Positions 56,501 through 63,972 of a stretch of 64,000 nucleotides of DNA are shown here, piece by piece. A program made the position numbers and the translations under genes. The stretch's first letter is position 1. Each line of letters begins with the position of its first letter. The stretch covers positions 317,501 through 381,500 of the forward strand of contig NZ_GL476311.1 of NCBI RefSeq assembly GCF_000148725.1, read 5' to 3'. The notes under the pieces were generated by a model. The model was given only the letters and a program-made list of their open reading frames with translations. It did no database searches and was not told the DNA's origin. This DNA is from Roseibium sp. TrichSKD4. GTDB taxonomy: Bacteria > Pseudomonadota > Alphaproteobacteria > Rhizobiales > Stappiaceae.

Positions 56501-58059
56501 TTCAGAATATTTCTGATATTGAAGGGGAAGCGCTTTCTATCAGTCAGGTTTCTGTCGATGAAGCGGTTGGAGTGATCCACGATAACAATGACGGGAGTTG
56601 GACACTAATACCTGCAGATACGCCAACGTCTTCTGATCTGGATGTAACGTATTCTGTTTCTGACGGTACCAATTCCGTATCTGCGACGGCAAAAATTGAA
56701 TTGATATCACCAGATAACCAAGCTCCGACAATTGATCCCGGTAAGATATTCATAAACTCCGGCAGTTCAATTATTTACCGGCCGAACGTTGAAGATTCAG
56801 ACGGTGACCATGTCACTGTCGAATTAACTAGTGCTCCACAACATGGTGAATGGGAGATCCCCGTTGATAATTGGCTTTGGTATCAACCTAGCGAAGGTTT
56901 TGAAGGAACGGACTCTTTCTCCCTCAAAGTTACAGACATATTTGGAGCAAGTTTCGAGCAGCATTTCGCAATTCACGTTGGCAAATCTGCATTTGAAGTG
57001 GCTGCAGGCGAGTACACATCAAATGGCAACGACGTTGTGCTGATACAAGCTGACGAAGGCCTCGTGTTGAATGGTTTGGACGGTGATGATGTACTTAAGA
57101 ACCTCGGCCAGGGTGGATCAGTTCTAAATGGCGGAAGCGGTGATGACTGGCTACACGGGAACACAGGAAATGACACCTATAAATTCGGCCTTGGTTTTGG
57201 AAATGATGTGATCCAGAGTTTAAGTTACCCACGTGATTACGAGGGCGATGTACTAGAGTTGGATATAGGACATCTTTCTATTGATGACGTAGTTTTTTCG
57301 AAAAAACCGACTGGTTTGCGTATTGAGTTGTCCGATACGGATAGTGTGACAATCATTGACTATTTCGAACATGAAAACTTGTCGATTGTTCTTTCAGATG
57401 GAACACCTGTCGTTGTTCCCAATCTGGATGTATCTGCGGAAACGTCTGAAAATGAAATCACCGGAGACGATGACGATAATAGCATCGTTGGAACAGATGA
57501 GGCTGACGTAATTCGTGGTTTGGGTGGATGGGACTACCTTCAAGGCGGTGATGGCGATGATGAGCTCTATGGCGGGGACGATGACGACGATATTGATGGT
57601 GGGGCGGGAGCCGATCTCATTTTTGGTGGCAGTGAAGATGATTTCGTTTTTGGAGAAGGAGGAAACGATCTAATTTACGGCGAAACCGGCGATGACTATC
57701 TGTCGGGTGATGAAGGGGATGATACAATTTATGGCGGAGAAGGATACGACTATCTCACCGGCGGTGACGGCGCGGATTATATGGATGGCGGCCTGGGAGA
57801 TGACTATCTTACCGGTGGCGCTGGAAGCGACACTTTCCATTTTAAGGCAGTTGAGGCGGGTTCTGATGTTATTTCGGACTTCTCGGCAGATGACGTTATT
57901 AGCTTGGAAGGGTTTGGCATTGACACCTTTGAAGTGCTCATGACTAAGGTAGAAGTTGTAAACTCCAATACACTCATCACTGTTTCCGATACGCAAAGCA
58001 TCAGTCTGAATGGAATTGACCCCACGCAGCTACAGCAGGATGATTTTCAGTTTCTTTAA
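47524..58059 (+). CDS. Giant Hint / calcium-repeat / RTX secreted protein
   Basis: A 3511-residue protein; the ATG at 47524 has GGAG upstream, while 47491 would add 11 residues. Order: Gly/Ala-rich glycine-zipper N-terminus (to about 180); Hint domain starting at C201 (CFPSDTSIL), with TPGHEFL, ending VHN at 368-370; Ser/Gly-rich linker (about 490-577); about 25 repeats of roughly 56 residues (about 790-2150), each with a DxDGDGxxD calcium loop; RTX nonapeptides GGxGxDxLx (about 2300-2590); cadherin/Ig-like domains (about 2770-3160); further RTX repeats (about 3180-3220, 3310-3440); and a C-terminus of type I secretion form (FxFKAVEAGSDVISDF...). Probably a secreted adhesin, toxin or surface layer protein. 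No exporter is in the window. Confidence 0.85.
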   Translation: MPRESYYNTFDGGITVRDLATGQERTYYPNQGNGGQINDAAQQKPFFESAFGSALSGFGETAAQLAEKLSTQGGPTYGEALALKHAETAALGGMKTAGKAMGAFGTGFDLAVRYNDKDGITVVDAAAVSAGVGTAAAVGFAVGGPFGAGIGAVAGFFASSSVDALGQKLQQPHYLNPFPHNHPLREATINPSTAYVPFNKCFPSDTSILTLSGSSSISSIVPADIVLSFDPFANDGRGALVPKRVVRTFTNITEEWLRLSWVENGEERELVTTPGHEFLSAHGGFRQIEQLVAGGRGTLVLSDGSEVEVASERLIYSAETADMFEQAEGYVYPENGNLALKPEWKKGWKTYNFEVEDFHTYVAGGVRVHNDSYNDGKGFEYSGFEAGVDNAHYKLASGRVVEANGDVFVAHQLSSGWGSASPSGKATSAAFERAVAGASTNDVIGAAHSELEAQGIDTNSQIGFAHLSASVMRGTKQAKASGLTPNDTDTGSSGKSGGGSGGESPVTAPPPSSGSNSSSGSSSSGSSGKSGGGGGSSASSGGSSGSSSSSSGSSGKSGGGGGREDSGSSGGGGGGGKPILMDLDDNGIQLTEQHNSTVYLDIGEDGYEHRTAWVATGDGVLIIDADGDNQISDRKEVIFTDWDPSADTDAQALRQIFDTNNNGMLDAGDDRWSEFKVMVTNPDGTITAKTLTELGIVSINLDVDQTRIEYSDGSSIDGESTFTRSDGSTGRAATATLAYDTAGYSVEETATTDAAGNTVTVQELHNKAGELAAIYTRTTSPDGQTIETEFDYDADGVVDRVLTDVTTTNADGSRVRTETNRDGGGTLLDRTVATTSADQSTVTIDRDQLGGGFVTQREIQQKNADNSFSVTLENLAPDGTVLSRNEDVHSQDRLTRTNNSDADGNSVTERSSVHQTVKNADGSRVETDSVSGGDGSLLNSREVVISADQKMRTESIDLDGDGVVDAVTTSTTSSVTGGATATTISNAAGNGTVYSTSKTTVSSDGRTTSVENDIDGDGTVDQTETEQSVIGLDGSETRTVTRGSEDGTKLFEETDFRMADGLVGTREVDQNGDGAIDKRVEVSKNSLGIVTEEAVYLNRDGSLASKSLSVTSDDGLITTTKLDRFGQGAFDQVLKEITIKNLDGSATEISEARSASGQLFSRTVTDTSADGMQVTVETDLDGDGLIDQSRSSVRTLHVDDAQTEVQEIRSGDGSLLSQVTTTTSADRRTISEAQDGDGDGLTDSSKLVTTASDGSRTVDVQETSNTGVLLARTTQTTSGNGLTTTVSNDYDGDGDVDLTTTDATVLNLNGSTTRTVSNTAQNGSLLSMETTRTSGNGLEVSVETDIDGDGDVDHTVSTGISTSSDGMSVTETGVLKGTTLVSKTVRSSSADGLQETVTTDVDGNGVVDRSTTTVQQFNANGSTTVQTTTHSANGTLIGSSTTTTDAHGLVSTTMVDRDGNGVNDVVQQSETLLDGTVRQTVEEQGPTGQLLSKSITEVSDNGLTTTQTVDTDGDGLVDFTRSAVLSVADNGDEVTVLSRLDASSQLVEQETRTVSADGLSSTATYEDGQGNTLRSRSQTVTLNQDGSKDTETQFRKSDGSLESSTVTSNSGNGRLVTTTTDIDGDGIADQYSETRRMDDGSLQQSFVEYTDDGVGVARQKSVVESANGLTTTTTYTVAGSGEDQVQVMQNTVLNNDGGQTTTKEVSTRPGDSGSAGTWSLAGQEVHTVSGNGLVESYSWDENGDGQTDRSLARTTSYSTNGDTVYSETLSSGSTLERSYQETTSANGLSISRQIDLDGNGVVDQTSQETSLLGADGSVTRSVVSTDANGVNLSTVSSHTSADQRTTLLTESSNVQGYDTRITEITTRDRADGGSVDTAVIRNLTDTVLGSTTTTISDDERQTLIERDVDGDGDIDQVEQRSVSIDGSVTSVVSDYSDTGALLSQLTIVESADNRTVTTETDSNGDGIVDTSREKTISRNGDGSLNVEITETNLNKGGVRSTSSSYTSADGRIYEEERDVNNDGTADKVIARTTLISGAVVTTVENNEAARNEGQIDFGEIYWNDQIAAKMETTKTADGRFETTQSDYDGDGYYEVSIQTTFNIDGSTKSQITETNTGGAVVATGLLSTSHDGMLKVLQKDANNDGVFEHVETSETLSSGETDKTTVITDANGVLQTTSHVVSDQFGNTLESSTIDANGQLLTEQVRQVDGTSIRTNYSATSGIVTSIETLDRFGVLSEATLFDADNAQDWSTVQLTLNSVGFKTLEVQFLDSGTGVHVATYADQEETGLYGNLSYLSGGVTGTSGADYLLGGAGADLLTGNAGNDVLDAGGSTSGTTQILRGGSGDDVYVYKKDSGIVLIDAAAETASSGSADKVVFADLDFADLTIDYFGNSLRFSWSHTDRSGELRIDNLGQHIEKFEFADGTVFGRLELLPGVGAEVKGTGHNDFILGTEADEIIYGLAGSDHINARGGNDTVYADSSDIWFGGGDGIDTLIYQGTDNFEYSMTSGSFEIMKAGSGNNKIWGSETDNDIDGEAGNDHIQAGGGDDIVRGGAGADILQGQAGNDIIYGGLDDDAFLWSKGDGNDTISSEEILYGHGIDTLYLNDVLSDEIQVERLDEHIIITVTETGEKINLLYSYRLLGHLSPQTHNLPVDFIEFADGEKWSFYDLQKLAIVRGQEGGDTIFGTYYAETFIAGSGDDIIFPNGGDDFIDGGLGYDTAIFDGAFSDYTVINTGGMDYSISHTPSGSAYSVQNVEKFVIGGQEYLANTAPSAGDVVLGAFEEDTPFTITAAHLLENSNDVDGENLSISEVSIDPEIGTVTKADEGSWIISPAQDLNGSNFELSFSVSDGRDEANAVARFSVTPENDAPCVDNSLDDVLFDIERPFSYELPENTFSDVDGDELSFSAVLSDGSELPSWISIDSETGVFSGLPPVGFAGMLDISVIASDGMQSAQTPLKLEIRDINNAPVVSGALDLGTLEKNAALTVTAAQLLQNISDIEGEALSISQVSVDEAVGVIHDNNDGSWTLIPADTPTSSDLDVTYSVSDGTNSVSATAKIELISPDNQAPTIDPGKIFINSGSSIIYRPNVEDSDGDHVTVELTSAPQHGEWEIPVDNWLWYQPSEGFEGTDSFSLKVTDIFGASFEQHFAIHVGKSAFEVAAGEYTSNGNDVVLIQADEGLVLNGLDGDDVLKNLGQGGSVLNGGSGDDWLHGNTGNDTYKFGLGFGNDVIQSLSYPRDYEGDVLELDIGHLSIDDVVFSKKPTGLRIELSDTDSVTIIDYFEHENLSIVLSDGTPVVVPNLDVSAETSENEITGDDDDNSIVGTDEADVIRGLGGWDYLQGGDGDDELYGGDDDDDIDGGAGADLIFGGSEDDFVFGEGGNDLIYGETGDDYLSGDEGDDTIYGGEGYDYLTGGDGADYMDGGLGDDYLTGGAGSDTFHFKAVEAGSDVISDFSADDVISLEGFGIDTFEVLMTKVEVVNSNTLITVSDTQSISLNGIDPTQLQQDDFQFL

Positions 58060-58076
58060 GGTACAACATTCGGAAG

Positions 58077-58102
58077 CGCCGGGGCTTGGTCTCCGGCGTT
58101 TT
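58077..58102 (+). terminator. Terminator after the giant RTX gene
   Basis: CGCCGG (58077-58082) and CCGGCG (58093-58098) form a GC-rich stem with a ten-base loop, followed by TTTT. It lies 18 bases after the stop codon. Confidence 0.7.
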
Positions 58103-58209
58103 GGAATCTAATGGCGTGCCAGATTGGATTCGTTTTATTCCGCTGTGGCGTAGGAGCGCACGGAACCAGCCTAATGGCATGCCTACCTTGTTATGCACCG
58201 CGTCGCGCT

Positions 58210-58632
58210 CTACTCCCCACCGTTTTGAATGATTACATTCTCAGTTTCGTTCTCCATGTTATTTCTGGCTCGTGCGATGGCCATGCGGACGTTTTGGACT
58301 GTCCAGATTGTATGCCAGAAGATTGTTCGTTCCTGCATATATTGGCCTACGCGCAGCGCGGCGATGGAATAGCCGCCGACTAAGATGAGCGCACCGATAC
58401 AAGCGATCAGGAACATTTCCGACCAGTACAAAAGATCGCCGAATTGAAAACAGAACAGGATCAACCCCAAACCCAATATTCCTCCTATGATAAGCGGCTC
58501 ACGGCCTACAATGACGGATTGATTGGCAAGAATAGCTTCGTCTTTGTAGCGGGTTGAGAGGGTTTTGTTCGTGACTTTGATGCCTTGGGCATTTTCAAAA
58601 TAGGTTTTGGTTTTTGGGGTAGCTTTTTCCAT
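58210..58632 (-). CDS. Small membrane protein, DUF6232-like
   Basis: A 140-residue protein from the ATG at 58632 with GGAG nine bases before it. The first 45 residues form a small soluble domain (YFENAQGIKVTNKTLSTRYKD). Two hydrophobic helices (about 48-64 and 75-95) and a soluble tail follow. This layout resembles DUF6232 proteins. It is the last gene of the leftward block that includes the coupling ATPase. Confidence 0.5.
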   Translation of the reverse strand: MEKATPKTKTYFENAQGIKVTNKTLSTRYKDEAILANQSVIVGREPLIIGGILGLGLILFCFQFGDLLYWSEMFLIACIGALILVGGYSIAALRVGQYMQERTIFWHTIWTVQNVRMAIARARNNMENETENVIIQNGGE

Positions 58633-58676
58633 GATTAAATTCTCCATAGTTCGCCATTTGATGATTTGTTACGTGA

Positions 58677-59180
58677 CTATTTCCAGGGCAGCGCACCGCA
58701 CTGACCATTGCTGGCGATTGCCATGATGTTTTGATCGATGGAACCTAAGCTTTTTGGCGTATGCGTTCTCAGACTTGCCACATGCAGTGTCATTTTGAGG
58801 CCCATGCCATCAAAGGCGATATCAACTGCGCAGCCACAGATGCTGGAGCGATCAATCTTTGACATGCGGAATTTTTGTGGGCGCATTTGCTCCACCATGC
58901 GCTTTGCAGCTTCCAGACTTTCTTTGACCCCTGGCATACTGCCAAGTGGGGAGTTTTCGTACATTTGGATGACGATTTGCGCTTGGCGGAATTTTTCGTT
59001 GTTTGGCGGCGGTGTGGTCTTTTCTGCATATTGCAAACTGGCTTCGCATTGCGGGATGAGACGCTTTTCAGCGAGGCGTTTTTCGACGATTGGCTGAAGC
59101 CAGAGCATGGTGACAGCACCGTAAACAATGAGGCCAGCCAGAAGCGCAGGCGGAAACAGGCGTGCGGGAAGTTCCATCAT
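58677..59180 (-). CDS. Hypothetical membrane-anchored protein
   Basis: A 167-residue protein with one N-terminal membrane segment (about residues 7-28) and a periplasmic domain containing single Cys residues (IPQCEASL, SICGCAVDIAF). The latter may form a disulfide. I do not recognise a family. It lies in the leftward transfer-like block. Confidence 0.55.
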   Translation of the reverse strand: MMELPARLFPPALLAGLIVYGAVTMLWLQPIVEKRLAEKRLIPQCEASLQYAEKTTPPPNNEKFRQAQIVIQMYENSPLGSMPGVKESLEAAKRMVEQMRPQKFRMSKIDRSSICGCAVDIAFDGMGLKMTLHVASLRTHTPKSLGSIDQNIMAIASNGQCGALPWK

Positions 59181-59252
59181 GATTGATGTCCTCTTATTCA
59201 GGTCAGATTTTTGAGGGAAGGGGAGGCCGTTGCTTTCGAGTGGCGAAACGGC

Positions 59253-59690
59253 CTACTGAAACCGACAGTGAGATTTGACGAATGGGTTCAGCGATTGAGG
59301 GGTAAGGTCAAAGGACGCCAGAACCTCGCTGCTGAAGGTGTTGATTTTGGGCAAATCAGCGCCATCAACATCGGCAATGTGTAAGGTTTGGTTGGAAGCG
59401 GTTACGCTGCCTTTTTTGCTGACATAGCACCATTGTTTTTCAATGGTACGATTGCGGCTTGACGCAAATTGAACACCGGTGACGACCTCGAACCCTTGAT
59501 GCTTGTGCTTGCTGAAGAGCACGTATTTCTTGATATCACCGGGATCATTGCCAGGAAGGAAATCCTCAAAGCGCCATAGCTCATCGAGAATGTCTGTGAG
59601 TATCAGAAACAGGGCTACGCTAGCAAAAGCGGATGCAATTAGAATTCTCAGTGACCGGATGAACCGTTGAAGGAATGTCATTCCTTGCAT
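59253..59690 (-). CDS. Hypothetical membrane protein
   Basis: A 145-residue protein with one N-terminal membrane helix (about residues 14-33), then a soluble domain with KYVLFSKHKHQGFEV, CYVSKKGSV and a C-terminal single Cys. It overlaps the start-proximal end of the following large membrane gene by 13 bases on the same strand, suggesting one operon. Confidence 0.55.
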   Translation of the reverse strand: MQGMTFLQRFIRSLRILIASAFASVALFLILTDILDELWRFEDFLPGNDPGDIKKYVLFSKHKHQGFEVVTGVQFASSRNRTIEKQWCYVSKKGSVTASNQTLHIADVDGADLPKINTFSSEVLASFDLTPQSLNPFVKSHCRFQ

Positions 59691-60892
59691 CCATCACCCA
59701 ATTGGCCGCGATTGTTGGTGTCAATCGATCCGGGATTGAAATCAATATAGTCAGGAACATCAAGTCCGCGATTTCCGGGCTTTTGCGGAAAGTCATCAAT
59801 CATTTTCAATTGTTTTGCCGCATCAATCAGTTCAACGGCAGTCCAGTGATTGCGTGGATCGTCTTTGGAATCGCGTTCATCGCGTAAAAGCGTTTTGAAC
59901 ATCAAAATTATAAGGGGAAGCAAATCCAGCCCCAAGGCCGTTGCAATGGCGGGAAGGATTGATTGCCAATACTCTAAGACCCCACGCATGATATTTGGGC
60001 GCTCAAGGGTCAGCGGTTCAGGCAACTTACCCTGTTCGATCTGACCTACGGATTTGGCAATTTTGTTCGCCTTTTCTTGGCTTTCAGTGATGAACCCATC
60101 AATGATGTCGCGCTGGCTTTTGGTTTTGATATTTGCGGGCAGAACGATACCAGCGGTTAAGTTTTCCAAACCGCGAACCGTTGATGTCAAGACATCCTGC
60201 CCAGCCATTTGCGCAATAACGCCATTGACACAGGAGAGGTGTTCACCAGCTTTATCAATGTTGCCGGAGGTGATTGTTACGCGTAATAGATCGAGACATT
60301 GATCTCCTTTTGATTGAAGCTGATCAACTTTATTCGTTGAGGCTTGCAATGCCTTGACAACGGAATGGACGCGGCCAGCCACTTGGCCCATTGTGTTGGA
60401 GATTGCGCCTTCGCCCGCAGAGGCGGACGTGCCACCAGAGCTGACTTCCATTTCCTGCAAAGTCAGAGTGTCGCTATGCAGGGAGGATATGTCGGACGCA
60501 ACGGAACGTGATTTTTGAATGCTTCTGACGGCAAGATTATACTGATATTCCACGCGCTCAACGGCGGCTCGTTCAGCAAGTCGATCAATTTCACTGCGCG
60601 TGAGTGAAGCCACATTCCAATAGCTTGAGAGTGAGACAATAAGGCTCAAACCGGTCCAGACCACAAGCCAGCCGACAATACGTTTCGATCGGCTTTTTAA
60701 ATCAGGCAAGGTTTCAAAGGCCCAGTTCCAGAACAGGGATAATGAAAGGGCAACGGCAACGCCTGTCATTGCACAGACGGACTTGAGCCACCAATCATCT
60801 GGGGCGACCAGGGAAGACAGGCCATCATAGTTCAATACGCCGGAAACGACCGCGACAATGAAGATGACAGTTTGTGTCCATTTTTTTGTCAT
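59678..60892 (-). CDS. Large membrane protein of the transfer-like block
   Basis: A 404-residue protein from the ATG at 60892, preceded by AGGA. Three membrane helices lie in the first 100 residues (about 5-22, 36-55 and 72-93). A long extracytoplasmic helical region (about 100-310) follows, then another helix near 325-345 and an acidic tail with DVPDYIDFNPG. The architecture suits a membrane scaffold for a secretion or transfer channel. Family unknown. Confidence 0.6.
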   Translation of the reverse strand: MTKKWTQTVIFIVAVVSGVLNYDGLSSLVAPDDWWLKSVCAMTGVAVALSLSLFWNWAFETLPDLKSRSKRIVGWLVVWTGLSLIVSLSSYWNVASLTRSEIDRLAERAAVERVEYQYNLAVRSIQKSRSVASDISSLHSDTLTLQEMEVSSGGTSASAGEGAISNTMGQVAGRVHSVVKALQASTNKVDQLQSKGDQCLDLLRVTITSGNIDKAGEHLSCVNGVIAQMAGQDVLTSTVRGLENLTAGIVLPANIKTKSQRDIIDGFITESQEKANKIAKSVGQIEQGKLPEPLTLERPNIMRGVLEYWQSILPAIATALGLDLLPLIILMFKTLLRDERDSKDDPRNHWTAVELIDAAKQLKMIDDFPQKPGNRGLDVPDYIDFNPGSIDTNNRGQLGDGCKE

Positions 60893-60975
60893 GGATATTT
60901 TCCTTTCATATGGAGCATGTTCTGGACGCAAAACCGTTTGCCTGCAGGCAGGCTGGTGAACATGCGGATCAAAAT

Positions 60976-61326
60976 TTATGAAAAAAGCAGTTTGGACAGA
61001 TCGAGCGGGACCAATCCGATCACTGGACAGTAAGTGCCGCCGCGATTTTCAATATGTCGCCAGCCATCGAGCAAGGTGAGGTAGTCGCACTTGAAATAAA
61101 CCGGAAAGAGCTCGTTACCATTCCACGTATATTGCATGCGCAGAGCAGGTTGCCCGCAGAGTGAGAGGAGAATGAGTGGAACACCGATCACTGCGCCAAT
61201 CTTGGCAAAGGGCAACCAGTAGGGCATGCGCAATTTGTAATCCGCATTGGGCGTGGTGGATTGTGGAGCGGGAAGTTTTGGTTTCTTGCTACGTTGAAAC
61301 GCACCAAGTCCATTGAAGGGTGACAC
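60976..61326 (-). CDS. Small membrane protein
   Basis: A 116-residue protein with a Pro/Lys-rich N-terminus and one hydrophobic helix near residues 40-58, then a short soluble domain. It is the third gene downstream in the leftward block, between the coupling ATPase and the large membrane protein, and could be a small partner of either. Confidence 0.5.
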   Translation of the reverse strand: MSPFNGLGAFQRSKKPKLPAPQSTTPNADYKLRMPYWLPFAKIGAVIGVPLILLSLCGQPALRMQYTWNGNELFPVYFKCDYLTLLDGWRHIENRGGTYCPVIGLVPLDLSKLLFS

Positions 61327-61390
61327 AAGCGCCTCCTGTCTTTGGCTGCATGAATTTTGAAGGAAAGGAAGGGAGGGGAACCTGGAGCGG

Positions 61391-63079
61391 CTACGCTCGG
61401 TATTCTATCGGGAAATGGCCTTCGGCAGGGCTGCCTGGAACATCGTCGATCCGATAGATCCACGGATCGATTTGTTTGTAATGAACCAGATCAAGCATCA
61501 GAGGCGGATTTTGTTCCTTGAACAATATTGCGGTGAACTTGGGCATTCGTGTCAGTTCATCAAGCCGAATGAGAGGAATACCCTCTTCATTGACGCTCAC
61601 ATCAAACTCACCGCCTTGTTTTGGAATAGTCGCGCTGTCGGTCACGATGGAACGTTGGCCTGCACGTTTGGAGTATTCTTCTGCTTCTTCCACATTGCGA
61701 ATATCCATCGCCATGAAGACGGCTGCCTGTGTCCAGAACATGGAGGATAGTTGCCCGTAGCGTGCTTTCAGGCTTTCCTGATCCTGAATAAAGGCAAACA
61801 GGCGCACGCCTCTCGTGCGTCCTATTTTCAAAACACGTTCAATAACGGGGATTGGCGCGGTTGATAAGTTCTCAAACTCATCTGCAATTATAGTGACTTG
61901 GGGATGGAAGCTGTCTGCTTCAATAGCAGTTGTGCAAATCGAGTTTAGGGCAAGTCCGGCAAATGTGTCATTAATGCCGGACTTTTCAGGGGGCAGGATA
62001 ATATGGAATGTTACGTTCTTGTTTGGGTTTTTGATGTCCGATAATTTAAAGGTGGAATATTCGCAGGATTTGCCAATCGGGGTGGCGGGTTCAAAGATTG
62101 TCAGCCCTTCCTGAGTTTCGGTGATAAAGCTCTGTGCGGATTTTGGATTGTTCTTGAACTGACTCAAAAAACGTTTGCCTGCCCGTGCAACAGCTCCATC
62201 AAAATGGGGAATGATTGCCATGCGGGAAAATATCTCCAGCAGATCTTCTGTGCCGGAGTTTAGCAGGCGATTGAGATAGGCGAGATTGCAGCATAGCTCA
62301 CCTGTTTCTGCTTGCTCGATTGCCAGATAAATCAAAACGTTGGAAATAAACTGCCTGCCAACGCTGCGGAAGATTTTATTCTCGCCTGATGCTTCAAGCC
62401 CTTCGGGAATAAGACACAAGGCGATTTCGCGCGCCTTGTCGAAAATATCTGCAGACTCTTTCTCAGCAAGATCAACCAGAATATCGCACGGGTTGAAGTC
62501 ATCGCTTTGAATGCCGTGTGCTGCCATCAATCGATAAGGATCAATGCAAACCACATGGTGTTTCAGCTCTTGTGTCAAAAATCGATAGGTGGCAACGGCA
62601 ATATCGACGCCTTTGGAGGTGATGATACGGTTATGGTGTTTGCCAAGTCCGACAGTCCAACCTTTGGAAAGGCTGGATGTCTTGCCTGCACCAGTGCCTG
62701 CTGCAATCAATCCGTGACCGTCACCCTTGTAATAAATCAGTTCAGGGGCGGGTGAACCCATCAAATGACCCAGCATGAGGCCATTGCCGTCCTCGTTGTC
62801 GGTGTGCAGGCCGAGTGAACGTGGATCATAGCCATTGAGCTGTTCTACTCGTCCATGAATGCCGCCGGGTTTGAGCAGGCGTTTCAAAGCAATGCCAACT
62901 TGAACATCGCGAACCAATCGAAAGCTTGTCAAAAGCGCACAAAAAAGTGCGCCCCCACCAAAGAGATATAAGAGAACATCATGGGCCTCCATGGCCTTGA
63001 GCCCTTTATAGAGCCCAAAGCAGATGACAGCCGGTATGGCAGCAGCAAGCGCGCTGTCACTATTGGGGTTTTGTGACAT
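61391..63079 (-). CDS. VirD4/TraG-type coupling ATPase
   Basis: A 562-residue protein with two N-terminal membrane helices (about 11-27 and 36-53), Walker A AAGTGAGKTSS at residues 126-136 and Walker B TIIADEFEN near 400. The later region GRTRGVRLFAFIQDQESLKARYG is typical of T4CP and TraG proteins. These bring DNA substrates to a type IV channel. It is the clearest transfer gene here. A relaxase and the channel subunits are not in the window. Confidence 0.85.
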   Translation of the reverse strand: MSQNPNSDSALAAAIPAVICFGLYKGLKAMEAHDVLLYLFGGGALFCALLTSFRLVRDVQVGIALKRLLKPGGIHGRVEQLNGYDPRSLGLHTDNEDGNGLMLGHLMGSPAPELIYYKGDGHGLIAAGTGAGKTSSLSKGWTVGLGKHHNRIITSKGVDIAVATYRFLTQELKHHVVCIDPYRLMAAHGIQSDDFNPCDILVDLAEKESADIFDKAREIALCLIPEGLEASGENKIFRSVGRQFISNVLIYLAIEQAETGELCCNLAYLNRLLNSGTEDLLEIFSRMAIIPHFDGAVARAGKRFLSQFKNNPKSAQSFITETQEGLTIFEPATPIGKSCEYSTFKLSDIKNPNKNVTFHIILPPEKSGINDTFAGLALNSICTTAIEADSFHPQVTIIADEFENLSTAPIPVIERVLKIGRTRGVRLFAFIQDQESLKARYGQLSSMFWTQAAVFMAMDIRNVEEAEEYSKRAGQRSIVTDSATIPKQGGEFDVSVNEEGIPLIRLDELTRMPKFTAILFKEQNPPLMLDLVHYKQIDPWIYRIDDVPGSPAEGHFPIEYRA

Positions 63080-63082
63080 GAT

Positions 63083-63574
63083 CTACCGCCCACCATGTTC
63101 CTGATCGTGAGATTGATCATGGGAAGGCACAATGCCCTGCTGATCCATTTTCACAACTTCCCGGATATTTTGATCAGTCTGTCTGGTAATCTGATCGCGG
63201 TAATATTGTTCGCGTTCACTTACCATTCGCTCAGCGGAGTTGCTGATTTCGTCATAGACAACTTGTTTAGCTTGAGGATCAGACGGGATCGGTTGCGGCG
63301 ATGAGAAGTAGTCCTGCATCAACCGGTCTTTTTCTTTCAGCACACGAAACTCGTGGCTGCGTTCCTGATTTCTGGTCTCAGTTTGGAGACGGCTTTCCTC
63401 AAGCTTTAGAAGATCGTTGACGGTTTTTTGAGCTTCGGGGGATGCTTTGGCGATGTCTGCGCCAAGCTTTGCATCCTGATTGAAGCGAGCCTCAATTTTG
63501 GCAGTTCCATCAAGCCCTTGGCGCTTGAAGTTGGCATCCTGTTTCTGGAATTTGGTATCATTCTTGTCAGACAT
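63083..63574 (-). CDS. Coiled-coil protein upstream of the coupling ATPase
   Basis: A 163-residue charged protein, almost entirely helical and rich in Lys, Glu, Gln and Asp (TVNDLLKLEESRLQTETRNQERSHEF, then MVSEREQYYRDQITRQTDQNIREV). It ends three bases before the coupling ATPase and is probably co-expressed. It may be an accessory factor of DNA processing. The C-terminus is His/Asp-rich. Confidence 0.55.
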   Translation of the reverse strand: MSDKNDTKFQKQDANFKRQGLDGTAKIEARFNQDAKLGADIAKASPEAQKTVNDLLKLEESRLQTETRNQERSHEFRVLKEKDRLMQDYFSSPQPIPSDPQAKQVVYDEISNSAERMVSEREQYYRDQITRQTDQNIREVVKMDQQGIVPSHDQSHDQEHGGR

Positions 63575-63611
63575 GAAATGGCTCCATTCATTTGAAGAGA
63601 AAGGATTTGAG

Positions 63612-63899
63612 ATGCTTGATGAGAAAAACCAAACGGGTGCATCCCGTGATAACCCGAATGATCAATTGAAAGAGGAGGTCCTGGATCACCTTGCCAACTG
63701 GCGGCAGAATTGTGATCTGGAAGGACAGGATTTTGGGGGTGTGGTGTTATCTGCTGTATTGCAACACATTCATCAGACAGATGGTGTTGAGAGCCGTATT
63801 CAGTTCAGCCAATATCTGGCGGGAAACGCCCATGACACACTGCTGGATATTGTTGATGCTCTGAGACGGGATGCGAAATCCAATAAACGGCTGCATTAG
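63612..63899 (+). CDS. Small acidic protein divergent from the coupling operon
   Basis: A 95-residue protein from the ATG at 63612, which has AAAGGA eight bases upstream. It is acidic and helical (LKEEVLDHLANWRQNCDLEGQDFGG, then YLAGNAHDTLLDIVDAL). It is divergent from the leftward block, so the 37 bases between them plus part of the two coding starts must hold promoters. It may be a regulator or partner of the element. Confidence 0.55.
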   Translation: MLDEKNQTGASRDNPNDQLKEEVLDHLANWRQNCDLEGQDFGGVVLSAVLQHIHQTDGVESRIQFSQYLAGNAHDTLLDIVDALRRDAKSNKRLH

Positions 63900-63951
63900 T
63901 GCATGCGTGGCTGAAGTGGAGACCGCTTTGTCTTCCGAACACCCGATTTAC

Positions 63952-63972
63952 GTCCCGCCCAACGAGCGGGAC
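63952..63972. other. Hairpin near the window end
   Basis: GTCCCGC (63952-63958) and GCGGGAC (63966-63972) form a perfect seven-base stem with a seven-base loop, followed by ATAAAAA. It could be a weak terminator of the gene to the left or part of a transfer origin. Evidence is limited to the hairpin. Confidence 0.35.

Noticed and set aside
60350-60480. Ser/Gly/Ala-rich part of the 404-residue membrane protein as a chemoreceptor signalling tip.
   Set aside because: No conserved receptor hairpin motif is seen; the helices are better described as a general extracytoplasmic coiled region.
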